Of a stretch of DNA of 64,000 bases, positions 53,675 to 62,814 are shown in pieces (position 1 is the first letter of the stretch; each line of letters starts with the position of its first letter). The notes below the pieces were generated by a model. It ran no database searches. It worked only from the letters and a program-made list of their open reading frames with translations, and was not told the DNA's origin. The DNA is taken from positions 165,960-229,959 of the forward strand of contig JAVKHP010000001.1 of assembly GCA_031459855.1 (NCBI GenBank). The letters are read 5' to 3'. Origin of the DNA: Armatimonadota bacterium (GTDB lineage: Bacteria; Sysuimicrobiota; Sysuimicrobiia; Sysuimicrobiales; Humicultoraceae). A program made the translations under genes and the position numbers.

Positions 53675-54595
53675 TCATCGGTACGTGATCCTGGGGTCCA
53701 GCGCCGCGTACGAGAGGTCGACCAGCAGGTTGATCACCACGAACGTGACCGCCAGCACCAGGACGCCGCCCTGCAGCAGCACGTAGTCGCGGGCGAAGAT
53801 GGCGCGCACGAGCATGCGGCCGATGCCCGGCCAGGCAAACACCGTCTCGGTCAGCACCGCGCCGCCCAGCAGCTGTCCGGTCTGCAGCCCCATGACCGTC
53901 ACGACGGGGATCAGCGCGTTGCGCAACGCGTGGTGGACCAGCACCCGCCGCTGGCCAGCCCCCTTGGCCCGCGCCGTGCGAATGTAGTCCTCGCGCAACA
54001 CCTCCAGCATCGTCGAGCGGGTCATGCGCGCCAGCATGGCGATCGTCGGGGTCGCCAGGGTGACGGCGGGCAGCACCAGGTGCAGCCACGTGCCGCGCCC
54101 GCCCGCCGGCAGCCAGCCCAGCCACAGGCTGAAGACCACGATGAGCACGATCCCGGTCCAGAAGATCGGCATCGAGAGCCCAAACAGCGAGACCACGCGC
54201 ACCAGGTTGTCGAACAGCGAGTAGGGCCAGCGCGCCGACAGCACGCCGAGCGGAATGCCCACGGCCGTGGCCAGCGCCAGGGCGGCGAGGCCCAGCTGCG
54301 CGGTCGCCGGCCAGACGTCGGCGATCTCCTCGTTCACCCGCCGCCCTTCCCGAATCGACCGGCCCAGGTCGCCCTGCGCCAGGCGCCCCAGGTAGCGGAC
54401 GTAGCGCACGGGCAGGGGCTGGTCGAGGTCCAGCGACTTCCGCAGCCGCTCCACCATCTCCTGGGTCGCGCCTTCCCCCAGCATCAGCGCGGCCGGATCG
54501 CCCGGGATCAGGTCGATGGTGGCCATGATGAGCAGCACCACGCCCAGCACGACCGGCACCGCGGCCAGGAGTCGACGGACGAGGAAGCGGGTCAT
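53675..54595 (-). CDS. Peptide-type ABC transporter permease (DppB-like), second system
   Basis: A 306-residue permease starting MTRFLVRRLLAAVPVVLGVV, with DLIPGDPAALMLGEGATQEM, LDQPLPVRYVRYLGRLAQGD, the EAA loop IRTARAKGAGQRRVLVHHAL and the C-terminal YAALDPRITYR. The ATG at 54595 is ~350 bases after the binding-protein stop. It forms the channel with the DppC-like protein downstream. Confidence 0.9.
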   Translation of the reverse strand: MTRFLVRRLLAAVPVVLGVVLLIMATIDLIPGDPAALMLGEGATQEMVERLRKSLDLDQPLPVRYVRYLGRLAQGDLGRSIREGRRVNEEIADVWPATAQLGLAALALATAVGIPLGVLSARWPYSLFDNLVRVVSLFGLSMPIFWTGIVLIVVFSLWLGWLPAGGRGTWLHLVLPAVTLATPTIAMLARMTRSTMLEVLREDYIRTARAKGAGQRRVLVHHALRNALIPVVTVMGLQTGQLLGGAVLTETVFAWPGIGRMLVRAIFARDYVLLQGGVLVLAVTFVVINLLVDLSYAALDPRITYR

Positions 54596-54823
54596 GGCGG
54601 GCGCAGGACGTGCAGCGGCTCAGGTCACGGCCCGGTGCGGTCGGCCGGCCCACAGCGTGGCCGCGCTGTGCCGTGGCTCCACCCACATCGTGACCACGCC
54701 GTGCGGTGGGCCGATCCACATCGCGGTGACTCCGGTGACCGGCACGGGACGGTCGGAGCGAACCGGGCGCCCGCAGCGCGGGGTACTCGGGGTGCCCGAG
54801 GAATATGGCCGGTAGGCCCCAGG

Positions 54824-54849
54824 GGGGCGGGGCCGGCCGGCCCCGCCCC
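54824..54849. other. Perfect 26-bp GC palindrome between binding protein and permease
   Basis: The 26 bases form one uninterrupted palindrome (GGGGCGGGGCC core mirrored). It lies in the 349-bp gap (54596-54944) between the binding-protein gene and dppB; no gene is supported in that gap. It can form a very stable hairpin in mRNA, a likely differential-expression element, or be a protein-binding site. Confidence 0.55.
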
Positions 54850-54944
54850 GTACGGGCTACCTTCCCCGACCCGCCCCCACGCTGTGCGCGGCCCCGCCCC
54901 GCGCCGTGCGCGCCTCACCCGGCAGGCCGCACCCGGGCATCGCC

Positions 54945-56534
54945 TCAGCGCTGGATCCAGATGTACGCGAACCCCTGGTTGTACTCGATCGGGTGCGGCA
55001 CGAACCCCTGCACCGCCGCCTTCATCACCGCGATCTCCTTGGTGGTGTAGAACGGCACGAACATGATGTCGCGCGCGATCAGGTCCTGCGCCCGCCCGTA
55101 CAGGGCCTGGCGCTCGGCGGGGTCGAGGCTACGGCGCGCGGCGTCCACCAGCCGGTCGAACTCGGGGTTGACGTAGCGCCACGTGTTCCACCCGCGGGGC
55201 GGTGCCTGGTCCGAGCGGAACATGGGCAGCAGGCTGTAGTCGGCGTCGGCCGTGGTCGTCACCCAGCCCAGGGTGAACAGGTGGTAGTCCAGCGTCGCGG
55301 CGCGCACGGTGGTGAAGACCGTCGCCCACTCCAGGAACGAGATCTCCAGCCGCACGCCGATCTGCCGGAGCTGCGCCTGGTAGGCCTCGGAGATCTCGGC
55401 GTCCTTGAAGTAGCGACCGCGCGCCGAGATGAGCGTCAGGACCAGCGGGATGCCCTCGCGCTGCATGATCCCGTCGGGCCCGGGCCGGAAGCCCGCCTCC
55501 TGCAGCAGCGCGCGGGCCCGCTCGGGGTTGTAGGGGTAGAGCGTGTCGAGCCCCATGGGCTTGTAGCCGAAGACGCCGGGGGCGAGGATGCCGTCGGCGG
55601 GGCTCGCCGCGCCCTCGAGGATGTTCTCGAGAATGGCCTTGCGGTTGGCGGCCATGACCAGGGCCCGGCGCACCCGCACGTCGGACAGCGGCGGGCGGGT
55701 CAGGTTCATGCCGATGAACACCACACGCAGCCCGGTCGCCTCGGCCACCGTGAAGTTCGGGTCGCGGCGGAACGCCGGCAGCTGGGCGGGCGCCGGCACC
55801 AGGACCATGTCCACCTCACCGGTGCGCAGCGCGATCATCCGGGCCGACTCCTCCGGGATCACGCGGAACACGATGCGGTCGAGGTAGGGCTTGGGGCCCC
55901 AGTAGTCGTCGTTGCGCACCACCGAGATCCGGTCGTTGGTCCGCCACTCCTCGAACTTGAACGGCCCGGTCCCCACGGGCCGGCGGCTGAACTCGGCGCC
56001 CAGCCGCTGCACGGCCGTGGGGCTGACGATGCCGGCGTAGACCATGGCCACGCTGTAGAGCAGGGGGGCGTAGGGCTCGGTGGTCACGATGTCGACGGTG
56101 TGGTCGTCCACGACCTCGGCCCCCTTGATCGGCCCGGCCAGGCTCGCCCAGCGCGCGGGCGTGCGCGGGTCGAAGGCGCGGTCGAAGGTGAACTTCACGG
56201 CTGCCGCGTTGAACGGCGTGCCGTCGTGGAACCGCACGCCGCGCCGCAGCGTGAAGCGGATGCGCGTGGGCGACATGACCCGGTAGCCCGTGGCCAGCAC
56301 CGGCCGGATCTTCATGTCCGGGCCCATGGTGACCAGCGGCTCCAGGATCATCTGGTAGATCCACGCGCCCGGTGCCGTGGTCTCGAAGTGCGGGTCGAGC
56401 GACACGGCGTCGACGGGGCGCGCGATGGTGAGCGTCCCGCCGCGGGTCGGGCTGGCCGGGCCCGACAGGACCGGAGGGGCACCCACCATCACGGCCAGGG
56501 CCAGGACCAGCAGTCCCACGCGGACTCGTCGCAT
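54945..56534 (-). CDS. Peptide-type ABC transporter substrate-binding protein (family 5), second system
   Basis: A 529-residue SBP_bac_5 protein. Signal peptide VGLLVLALAVMVGAPPVLSG; mature GGTLTIARPVDAVSLDPHFE, the family motif LRRGVRFHDGTPFNAAAVKF, RPVGTGPFKFEEW, VRRALVMAANRKAILENILE and FVPFYTTKEIAVMKAAVQGF. ATG at 56534 with a near-perfect AGGAGGTGA. First gene of the second peptide-type operon. Confidence 0.93.
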   Translation of the reverse strand: MRRVRVGLLVLALAVMVGAPPVLSGPASPTRGGTLTIARPVDAVSLDPHFETTAPGAWIYQMILEPLVTMGPDMKIRPVLATGYRVMSPTRIRFTLRRGVRFHDGTPFNAAAVKFTFDRAFDPRTPARWASLAGPIKGAEVVDDHTVDIVTTEPYAPLLYSVAMVYAGIVSPTAVQRLGAEFSRRPVGTGPFKFEEWRTNDRISVVRNDDYWGPKPYLDRIVFRVIPEESARMIALRTGEVDMVLVPAPAQLPAFRRDPNFTVAEATGLRVVFIGMNLTRPPLSDVRVRRALVMAANRKAILENILEGAASPADGILAPGVFGYKPMGLDTLYPYNPERARALLQEAGFRPGPDGIMQREGIPLVLTLISARGRYFKDAEISEAYQAQLRQIGVRLEISFLEWATVFTTVRAATLDYHLFTLGWVTTTADADYSLLPMFRSDQAPPRGWNTWRYVNPEFDRLVDAARRSLDPAERQALYGRAQDLIARDIMFVPFYTTKEIAVMKAAVQGFVPHPIEYNQGFAYIWIQR

Positions 56535-56866
56535 GCGTACGTCACCTCCTGGGTCGATGCAGTCGGTACCAACGACGCGCCGCACGCTGTCGGCACATAT
56601 CGAGTGCTGCTGAACTTGATCGCGTACGATAGCGCCCCTGCGGCGCGCAACGGACTCTTGTTCGCGCGCGCAGGGCGTTTCCCTGCGGGATGGCGATGGC
56701 ACCGGGGTCACTCGCCGAGCTCGGTCCGCCCCGGCCCGCGGCTGCCCTGCCGCTGCCAGCGTGCACCACCCGCGCAAAGTCGTCGACGGCCTGCGGGCCG
56801 GCCCGCAGGCCACCAAACCACCTGCGCCCGCACCCGGTCGCCGCGACCCGCCGCGATCGGGCGCCG
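56535..56866. other. Intergenic region upstream of the second peptide-binding protein
   Basis: About 330 bp between the Bcp stop and the binding-protein start. It holds the strong ribosome site next to 56534 but no gene, repeat or clear promoter that I can support. Confidence 0.6.
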
Positions 56867-57352
56867 TCATCGGCCTCCGGGCGACGACCGCGCCGGCGCG
56901 CCCAGCGCGGCCAGCACCTCCTCGGTGTGCCCGTCGACCTTGACCTTCGGGAAGATGTGCGCGATCCGGCCCTCTTCGTCGATGATGAACGTCGTGCGCT
57001 CGATGCCAAACCCCAGGCGCCCCGCCAGCGTCTTCTCCTTCCACACGCCGTAGGCGGTCACGATCTTGCGCTCGGGGTCGCTCAGCAGCGGAAACGGCAG
57101 GCCGTACTTCTGCTTGAACCGCCGGTGCGAGGCGACGCTGTCGGTGCTCACGCCCAGCACCACGGCCCCCCGCGCCTGGAGCGCCGCGTAGTGGTCGCGG
57201 AAACTGCAGGCCTCGCGGGTGCACCCGGGCGTGTCGTCCTTGGGGTAGAAGTAGAGCACGACCTTCTTCCCCCGGAAGTCGGCCAGCGAGACGGTCTCGC
57301 CGCTGTCGGTCTGGGCGGTGAACGCCGGTGCGCGATCTCCCACCTTGAGCAT
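56867..57352 (-). CDS. bcp: Thioredoxin-dependent peroxiredoxin (Bcp/PrxQ)
   Basis: A 161-residue peroxiredoxin: LKVGDRAPAF, GKKVVLYFYPKDDTPGCTRE with the peroxidatic Cys (~46) and a resolving Cys five residues later (PGCTREAC), VLGVSTDSVASHRRF and ERTTFIIDEEGRI. It reduces peroxides with thioredoxin. ATG at 57352 with GGGAGGGAGG. Confidence 0.95.
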   Translation of the reverse strand: MLKVGDRAPAFTAQTDSGETVSLADFRGKKVVLYFYPKDDTPGCTREACSFRDHYAALQARGAVVLGVSTDSVASHRRFKQKYGLPFPLLSDPERKIVTAYGVWKEKTLAGRLGFGIERTTFIIDEEGRIAHIFPKVKVDGHTEEVLAALGAPARSSPGGR

Positions 57353-57392
57353 GGTCCTCCCTCCCGTCGAGCGCGCGGCCTTCCGACCGTAC

Positions 57393-58295
57393 CTAGGCCG
57401 CACGCCGGAGCACGTCCTCCAGGGCCGGTCGCAGCTCGGGCCACCGGAACACGAAGCCGACCGCCTCCAGCGTCGCGGGCCGGACGCGCTGGCTCGCCAG
57501 GATCGTCTCGTCGGCCATCGCGCCCAGCACGAGGCGCAGCGCGACCGCCGGGACGGGCAGCACCGCAGGCCGGCGCAGCGCCGCGCCCAGCGCGCGGGCG
57601 AACTCGCGCTGCGTCACCGGCGCCGGACTCACAACGTTCATGGGGCCGTCGAGCGCGGGCACACGCAGCGCCGTCAGCACCGCGCCCACCACGTCGTCCA
57701 GGTGCACCCAGCTCCACCACTGCCGCCCACTGCCCAGCGGGCCACCGAGCCCCAGGCGGAAGGGCAGCAGCAGGGGCGCCAGCACGCCCCCGCGCGGCGC
57801 CACGACCAGCCCGAAGCGGGTGCAAACCACCCGCACGCCGTACGCCCGGGCGCGGCGCGCCTCGGCCTCCCACGCCTGCACGAGGTCGGCCAGGAAGCCC
57901 CGGCCCGGATCCGAGGACTCGGTGAGGACCTCGTCGCCGCGGTCGCCGTAGTAGCCGATGGCCGACGCCGACACGAACACCGACGGGCGCGCGTCCAGGC
58001 GCCCGATGGTCTCCACCAGCAGGCGGGTGGCGCCCACGCGGCTGGCCACCATCTCATCGCGGGCGCGGCGGGTCCAGGGCCAGCGCGCAATGGCCCGTCC
58101 CGCCAGGTTGACCACGGCGTCTGCCCCCGCCAGCGCCGCGGGGTCGAGGCCCCCGCCGGCCGGGTCCCAGGAGACCTCGTCCGGCGCCGCCGGCGCGCGC
58201 CGCACCAGGCGCTGCACCTGGTGGCCCTCCGCCCGCAGCGCCGCCGCGACCGCGCGGCCGATCAACCCCGAGGCACCGGCCATCATCACGCGCAT
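57393..58295 (-). CDS. TIGR01777-family epimerase/SDR (YfcH-like)
   Basis: A 300-residue extended-SDR protein: VMMAGASGLIGRAVAAALRA (GxxGxxG), VVNLAGRAI, SASAIGYYGDRGDEVLTESS and WWSWVHLDDVVGAVLTAL, all hallmarks of the TIGR01777 family. Followed by a C-terminal DUF1731-like region ending VFRWPELRPALEDVLRRA. Cellular role not established for the family. Confidence 0.92.
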   Translation of the reverse strand: MRVMMAGASGLIGRAVAAALRAEGHQVQRLVRRAPAAPDEVSWDPAGGGLDPAALAGADAVVNLAGRAIARWPWTRRARDEMVASRVGATRLLVETIGRLDARPSVFVSASAIGYYGDRGDEVLTESSDPGRGFLADLVQAWEAEARRARAYGVRVVCTRFGLVVAPRGGVLAPLLLPFRLGLGGPLGSGRQWWSWVHLDDVVGAVLTALRVPALDGPMNVVSPAPVTQREFARALGAALRRPAVLPVPAVALRLVLGAMADETILASQRVRPATLEAVGFVFRWPELRPALEDVLRRAA

Positions 58296-58508
58296 GGGTG
58301 CCGCTCCATCGCCAGGTCGTTACGAGAACACGTAGGTACGGGAGTACGTCGGTACGGGCGCCTCGGTGCAGACGCCTGGGCACGAACGCATCGGCACGAA
58401 CACCCCCCACCCGGCGGCCCCGGCGCGCGTCTGCCGGTCAGTGTCCTCTCGCGCTACTGCGTGTGTTCAGCGCTCCCCTCCGGCAGTGCCAGGTCGTGTG
58501 CCGGCCGG

Positions 58509-59777
58509 TCACCGTGCCGTCCACGCGGGCATCGGGTAGATCGGCGTCGCCACCCGCGCCTCGGGCGGCCACACCGCCACGACGCGCTGGTTCTGGATCT
58601 GGATGGGCACCGAGGTGCCCCGGACGTTCTTGCCCTGCTCGTTCCAGCCGATGGGACCCCAGAACGTCCGCGGCGCCAGGGACAGCAACGCCTGCCGGAC
58701 GGCCTCGCCGTCGATCCTGCCCGCGGCCTGCAACGCCAGCTGCAACACGAGGCCCGCCATCGTCCCCGAGGCGGTGTGGTAGCCGGGCGTGTACCCTTTC
58801 CACCGCTCGATCGCCGTCGCGTAGTCCGCCGCGCAGCCAAACGGCGGGTCACCGCAGTACTTCAGGGTGGGCAGCCACCACTCCGACCCGTAGATGTAGT
58901 TGGCGTCGGCGCCCAGCGACCGGACGAAGTCGGGGATGGCTGGACCGGCCGTGAAGCCCATGATCCGCGGCGCAAACTGCAGCTCCTTGGCCTGCTTGGT
59001 GATCAGCAACGCGTCCTGGAACAGCGTCGTCGCCAGGAAGACCTCGGGGTTGAGCGCCTTGACCTGCGTGAGAATCGACGACACGTCGGTGGCGTTGGCC
59101 GGGTACCGCTCCTTGAAGACCACCTGGAACCCCCGCTGCTCGGCGTAGCGCGCCGCGCCCTCCCCTGCCGCGATGCCGAACGGATCGTCGCGGATCATGA
59201 TGGCCATGCGGGTCGGGCGCGGTGTCGCCGCCGCGGCCATGTCGATCAGCCCCCGCAGGTAGGTGCTGGCGGGCGGCAGGATGGAGAAGATGTAGCGGTA
59301 GCCGCGTTCGTAGATCGTGTCGGCGTTGGCCTGGGGCGCGATGGTCACCACCCGGTAGCGCTCGGAGATGGTGCTGGTGGCCTGGAAGATGGCGCTCGAG
59401 AACGGCCCCAGCACGAACGCCACCTTGTCGTCGGTGATGAGCTTCTCGGTCAGGCGCGCCGCCGTCTCCGCCTTGGACTCGTCGTCGTAGTACTTGATCT
59501 CGACCCGGTAGCGCTGGCCACCGATAGTGATGCCGCCGCGCTCGTTCACGGTGCGCACCCAGAAGTCGTAGCCGTCCTTCACGAAGTTCCCTTCCCGCGA
59601 CACCGGCCCGGTGAGCGCGATGGCCGCCCCGAGCCGGAGGACCGGCTCCTGGGCCTGTGCCCGGCCGGCACCCGTGGCTCCCAGGGTGACGAGCGCGGCC
59701 ACAAGGAGCAGCACGCCGCCGGTCGCCACGCGCGCGTGCCATCGCGAAGCCCACCCTGTTGCCCTCGACATCCGCAT
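58509..59777 (-). CDS. Liv-type substrate-binding protein, second system
   Basis: A 422-residue periplasmic-binding-fold type I protein. Signal peptide VATGGVLLLVAALVTLGATG; mature VLRLGAAIALTGPVSREGNF, RVEIKYYDDESKAETAARLT, LGPFSSAIFQATSTISERY and WGPIGWNEQGKNVRGTSVP. ATG at 59777 with AGGAGGGA. It is the last gene of the second Liv operon, an order differing from the first system where livK comes first. Ligand unknown. Confidence 0.92.
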   Translation of the reverse strand: MRMSRATGWASRWHARVATGGVLLLVAALVTLGATGAGRAQAQEPVLRLGAAIALTGPVSREGNFVKDGYDFWVRTVNERGGITIGGQRYRVEIKYYDDESKAETAARLTEKLITDDKVAFVLGPFSSAIFQATSTISERYRVVTIAPQANADTIYERGYRYIFSILPPASTYLRGLIDMAAAATPRPTRMAIMIRDDPFGIAAGEGAARYAEQRGFQVVFKERYPANATDVSSILTQVKALNPEVFLATTLFQDALLITKQAKELQFAPRIMGFTAGPAIPDFVRSLGADANYIYGSEWWLPTLKYCGDPPFGCAADYATAIERWKGYTPGYHTASGTMAGLVLQLALQAAGRIDGEAVRQALLSLAPRTFWGPIGWNEQGKNVRGTSVPIQIQNQRVVAVWPPEARVATPIYPMPAWTAR

Positions 59778-59880
59778 AGGTGTCCCTCCTATCCGTGGGG
59801 TCCCACGTTGTGTACTCTGCCAGGACCTGGTCCATCCTGCCGGCCACGCCTCTCCGCCTTTCCGCCCCCCCTTCCTGCCG

Positions 59881-60603
59881 CTAGATGCCAACGAACGACT
59901 CGCGCACCCGGGCGTCGGCGAGGAGGTCGGCGCTGGGGCCGGTCAGCGTGATCGCGCCCGCCTCCAGCACGTAGCCCCGCGCCGCGATGCCCAGCGCCGT
60001 GGCCACGTCCTGCTCGACCAGCACCACGGCGATGCCCTGACGGTGGATCGCGTCGATGGCCTCGATGAGCCGGTCGACGACGATGGGCGCCAGCCCCAGC
60101 GACAGCTCGTCGATCAGCAGCAGCCGGGGACGCGCCATCAGCGCCCGCCCGATGGCGCACATCTGCTGCTCGCCCCCGCTCAACGTGCCCGCCAGCTGGT
60201 CGCGCCGCTCGCCCAGCACCGGGAAGAGCGCCTCCACCCGCTCCAGGTCGTCCGCGAGCACCGACGGCGGGCTGCGCCGCAGGAACGCTCCCATGAGCAG
60301 GTTCTCACGCACCGTCATGCCGGGAAACAGCTGCCGGCCCTCGGGCACCATGACCAGCCCCGCCGCCACCCGCTGGTGGGCTGGCCGTGTCGTGATCTCC
60401 TGGCCGTCGAACCAGATGCTGCCCATCCGCGCGGGCAGCAGCCCCGCCAGCAGGCGCAGCAGCGTGGTCTTCCCGGCACCGTTGGCCCCAATGAGGGCCA
60501 CCGCCTCGCCCGCGGCCACGTGCATGGTGATGTTCCACAGCACCTGCACGCTCCCGTAGCCGCCACCCAGCCCCCGCACGTCCAGCAGCGTCGGGCCGGT
60601 CAC
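59881..60603 (-). CDS. livF: Liv-type ABC transporter ATPase (LivF), second system
   Basis: A 240-residue ABC ATPase with Walker A GANGAGKTT, VPEGRQLFPGMTVRENLLMG, signature LSGGEQQMCAIGRALMA, Walker B LLLIDELSLGLAPI and LVEQDV. GTG at 60603 with GAGGGTGA. Pairs with LivG at 60674-61528. Confidence 0.93.
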   Translation of the reverse strand: MTGPTLLDVRGLGGGYGSVQVLWNITMHVAAGEAVALIGANGAGKTTLLRLLAGLLPARMGSIWFDGQEITTRPAHQRVAAGLVMVPEGRQLFPGMTVRENLLMGAFLRRSPPSVLADDLERVEALFPVLGERRDQLAGTLSGGEQQMCAIGRALMARPRLLLIDELSLGLAPIVVDRLIEAIDAIHRQGIAVVLVEQDVATALGIAARGYVLEAGAITLTGPSADLLADARVRESFVGI

Positions 60604-60673
60604 GATCCGTCACCCTCTCCGCCCCACCGCCGGTGGACTCCCGCCCCCGGCCACACCAGCGGCGCACAGCCGG

Positions 60674-61528
60674 TCATCGCGCATCGCCCTCCCCACCGTG
60701 GTCGCGCGGCGTCGCTCCGGGCTCCGTGCCGGCGGGGGGCGCGTCGGTAGGCGATGCGCCCGCGCGCGCTACGTCCTCGCGCGGCGCCCCCGCGGCCCGG
60801 CGGGCGTATCGCTCGCCCAGGTAGGCACCGATGACGGCAGGGTCGGCGGCCACCTCGGCTGGCCGCCCCGTGGCAATGGGCTTCCCGTGGTGCAACACCA
60901 GCACCCGGTGGCAGAGGGTCATCACCACCCGCATCATGTGCTCGACGAGGATGACGGTCACCCCCTGGCCGTTGATCCGGCGGACCAGGTCCATCACCTC
61001 GAACACCTCGCGGGGCAGCAGCCCCGACATGACCTCGTCCAGCAGCAGCAGCTGCGGCGCCGCGGCCAGCGCGCGGGCCAGCTCCAGCCGCTTGCGTTCG
61101 CCGGTGGTGAGCGTGCCGATCTCGTCGTCGGCGCGCTGCTGCATGCCCACCCACGCCAGCACCTCGTCGGCCCGGACCAGCGCCTGCGCCATCGACAGGT
61201 GGCGGGCGGGGTTGCCAAACCGCGCGCCGATCGCCACGTTCTCCCGCACCGTCATCCCGACGAAGGGCCGCATGATCTGGAACGTGCGCGCGATGCCCAG
61301 CCGCGCCACGCGGTGGGGCGGCAGGCCGACGAGCGGCCGTCCGCGGAAGGAGAGCGTGCCCGCGGTGGGGGTATCCAGCCCGCTGATGAGGTTCATCAGG
61401 GTCGTCTTGCCCGCCCCGTTCGGGCCGATGACCCCGAAGATCTCGCCCTCGGCCACGGTGAAGTCGACGCGGTCGACGGCCACGACGCCGCCGAACCGCC
61501 GTGTGAGCCCCTGGGCCTGGAGGATCAT
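60674..61528 (-). CDS. livG: Liv-type ABC transporter ATPase (LivG), second system
   Basis: A 284-residue ABC ATPase with GPNGAGKTTLMNLISGLDTP, RLGIARTFQIMRPFVGMTVR, TLTTGERKRLELARALA (LivG-type signature), Walker B LLLLDEVMSGLLPRE and VEHMMRVVMTLCHRVLVLHH. The core ends near residue 242; a ~40-residue Ala/Pro/Gly tail follows. ATG at 61528. Confidence 0.92.
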   Translation of the reverse strand: MILQAQGLTRRFGGVVAVDRVDFTVAEGEIFGVIGPNGAGKTTLMNLISGLDTPTAGTLSFRGRPLVGLPPHRVARLGIARTFQIMRPFVGMTVRENVAIGARFGNPARHLSMAQALVRADEVLAWVGMQQRADDEIGTLTTGERKRLELARALAAAPQLLLLDEVMSGLLPREVFEVMDLVRRINGQGVTVILVEHMMRVVMTLCHRVLVLHHGKPIATGRPAEVAADPAVIGAYLGERYARRAAGAPREDVARAGASPTDAPPAGTEPGATPRDHGGEGDAR

Positions 61529-61639
61529 CGCTCTCGTCCTCCGTGCGTCGGCAGCGACGCCACGCCACCCGATCCCCACCCCCAGGCGCGGGGGATCGGG
61601 CCGATCGCCCTTGCGGCAGGGAGCAGCGGCGTAGCCCCC

Positions 61640-61765
61640 GTCATCCGCAGGCTCCTTCGGTGCCGCGAGCGACGTGGCCGGCCGCAGGCGTGCGGCGGTC
61701 GTGGGCGCTCTTCATCCGCCGCCTCCTTCGGCACCGCGCGCGACGGCCCACGCCGGCGCGCGCCG
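61640..61765. repeat. Imperfect direct duplication of the 3' end of the second livM
   Basis: About 55 bp around 61711-61765 (the 3' end of livM) recur imperfectly at about 61640-61695 in the gap before livG. In both copies the minus strand reads an A-R-G-(A/T)-E-G run before a stop. It looks like an old tandem duplication. Confidence 0.5.
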
Positions 61766-62797
61766 CCAGCGCAACCCGCGCAGCGTCGGCACCACCCCGC
61801 CGGGGAGGAACAGCACGATGAGCACCATGGCCACGCCGAAGACCGCCAGGTGGCCGTGCAGGAACCGGCTCCAGACCAGCACGCTCAGGATGTGGAGGGC
61901 GAACGCGCCGACCAGCGGGCCGGCCACCGTGCCCGGGCCGCCCAGCAACATCATCATGAAGTACTCCGTCCCCATCACGACGTCGAACACGATCCGGGGC
62001 TCGATGAAGCTCTGCCAGATTGCGTAGACGCCGCCGACGAGCGCGGTGCAGGCCGCGCTCAGAGCCCACGCCGCCACCTTGTACAGCATGGTGTTGACGC
62101 CCATGGCGGCGGCGGCTTCCTCGTCGGCCTTGAGCGCCCGTAGGCCGTAGCCCAGGCTGCCGCGCGCGACGAGGGCGGCCACGCCGGTGTAGGCGAGCAT
62201 GAGACCGAACATCACGAAGTACATGACGAGGGAGAAGACGCGGGGCTCGATGCGCACCAGCGGGATGTTCATGCCCGCGCCGCCGCCCAGGGCGGCGACG
62301 TTGGTGACGAGCTCGCGGGTCCCCTCCATCAGGCCGATGGTCGCGATCGCGAAGTAGTGCCCCTTCAGCCGGAGAATCGGCACGCCCACCGTCGCCGCCA
62401 CCACCGCTGCCACCGCCGCCCCGGCGGCCACCGCCAGGGGCAGCGGCACGCCGTGCTGCATGGCAAACCCCGTGGTGTAGGCGCCCAGCCCGAAGTAGAG
62501 CACGTTGCCGAAGTCGGCGCGGCCCCCGAACCCGGCGATGAGGTTCAGGCTTTGGGCCAGCGCCGCGAACATGAACGTGCTGGTGAGGATCCGCAGCCAG
62601 TAGCCGCTCAGCCCCCACGGCACGGCCAGCGCCGCGGCCAGGGCGACGCCGAGGACGAGCCACACGACCACCCGTCCGGCGACACGCCTGTCGTGCCGCC
62701 CGATGACCATCTCGCCGGCGGGATTCCCGCGGCGCAGGCCCGTGGCAGTGCCCGCGGTGCCGTTCCCAGGGCCGCCCGTCGGTGTCCGCGCGGTCAT
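61712..62797 (-). CDS. livM: Liv-type ABC transporter permease (LivM), second system
   Basis: A 361-residue permease. After a ~40-residue polar N-terminus come LIAGFGGRADFGNVLYFGLG, GVPILRLKGHYFAIATIGLM, the loop KADEEAAAAMGVNTMLYKVA and GTEYFMMMLLGGPGTVAGPL, ending VLFLPGGVVPTLRGL. ATG at 62797, 17 bases after the livH stop. GRADFGN replaces the usual Q-x-(N/S)-x-G-H loop seen in the first LivM. Confidence 0.9.
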   Translation of the reverse strand: MTARTPTGGPGNGTAGTATGLRRGNPAGEMVIGRHDRRVAGRVVVWLVLGVALAAALAVPWGLSGYWLRILTSTFMFAALAQSLNLIAGFGGRADFGNVLYFGLGAYTTGFAMQHGVPLPLAVAAGAAVAAVVAATVGVPILRLKGHYFAIATIGLMEGTRELVTNVAALGGGAGMNIPLVRIEPRVFSLVMYFVMFGLMLAYTGVAALVARGSLGYGLRALKADEEAAAAMGVNTMLYKVAAWALSAACTALVGGVYAIWQSFIEPRIVFDVVMGTEYFMMMLLGGPGTVAGPLVGAFALHILSVLVWSRFLHGHLAVFGVAMVLIVLFLPGGVVPTLRGLRWRRAPAWAVARGAEGGGG

Positions 62798-62814
62798 CCG
62801 CACCCGGTGCTCCC

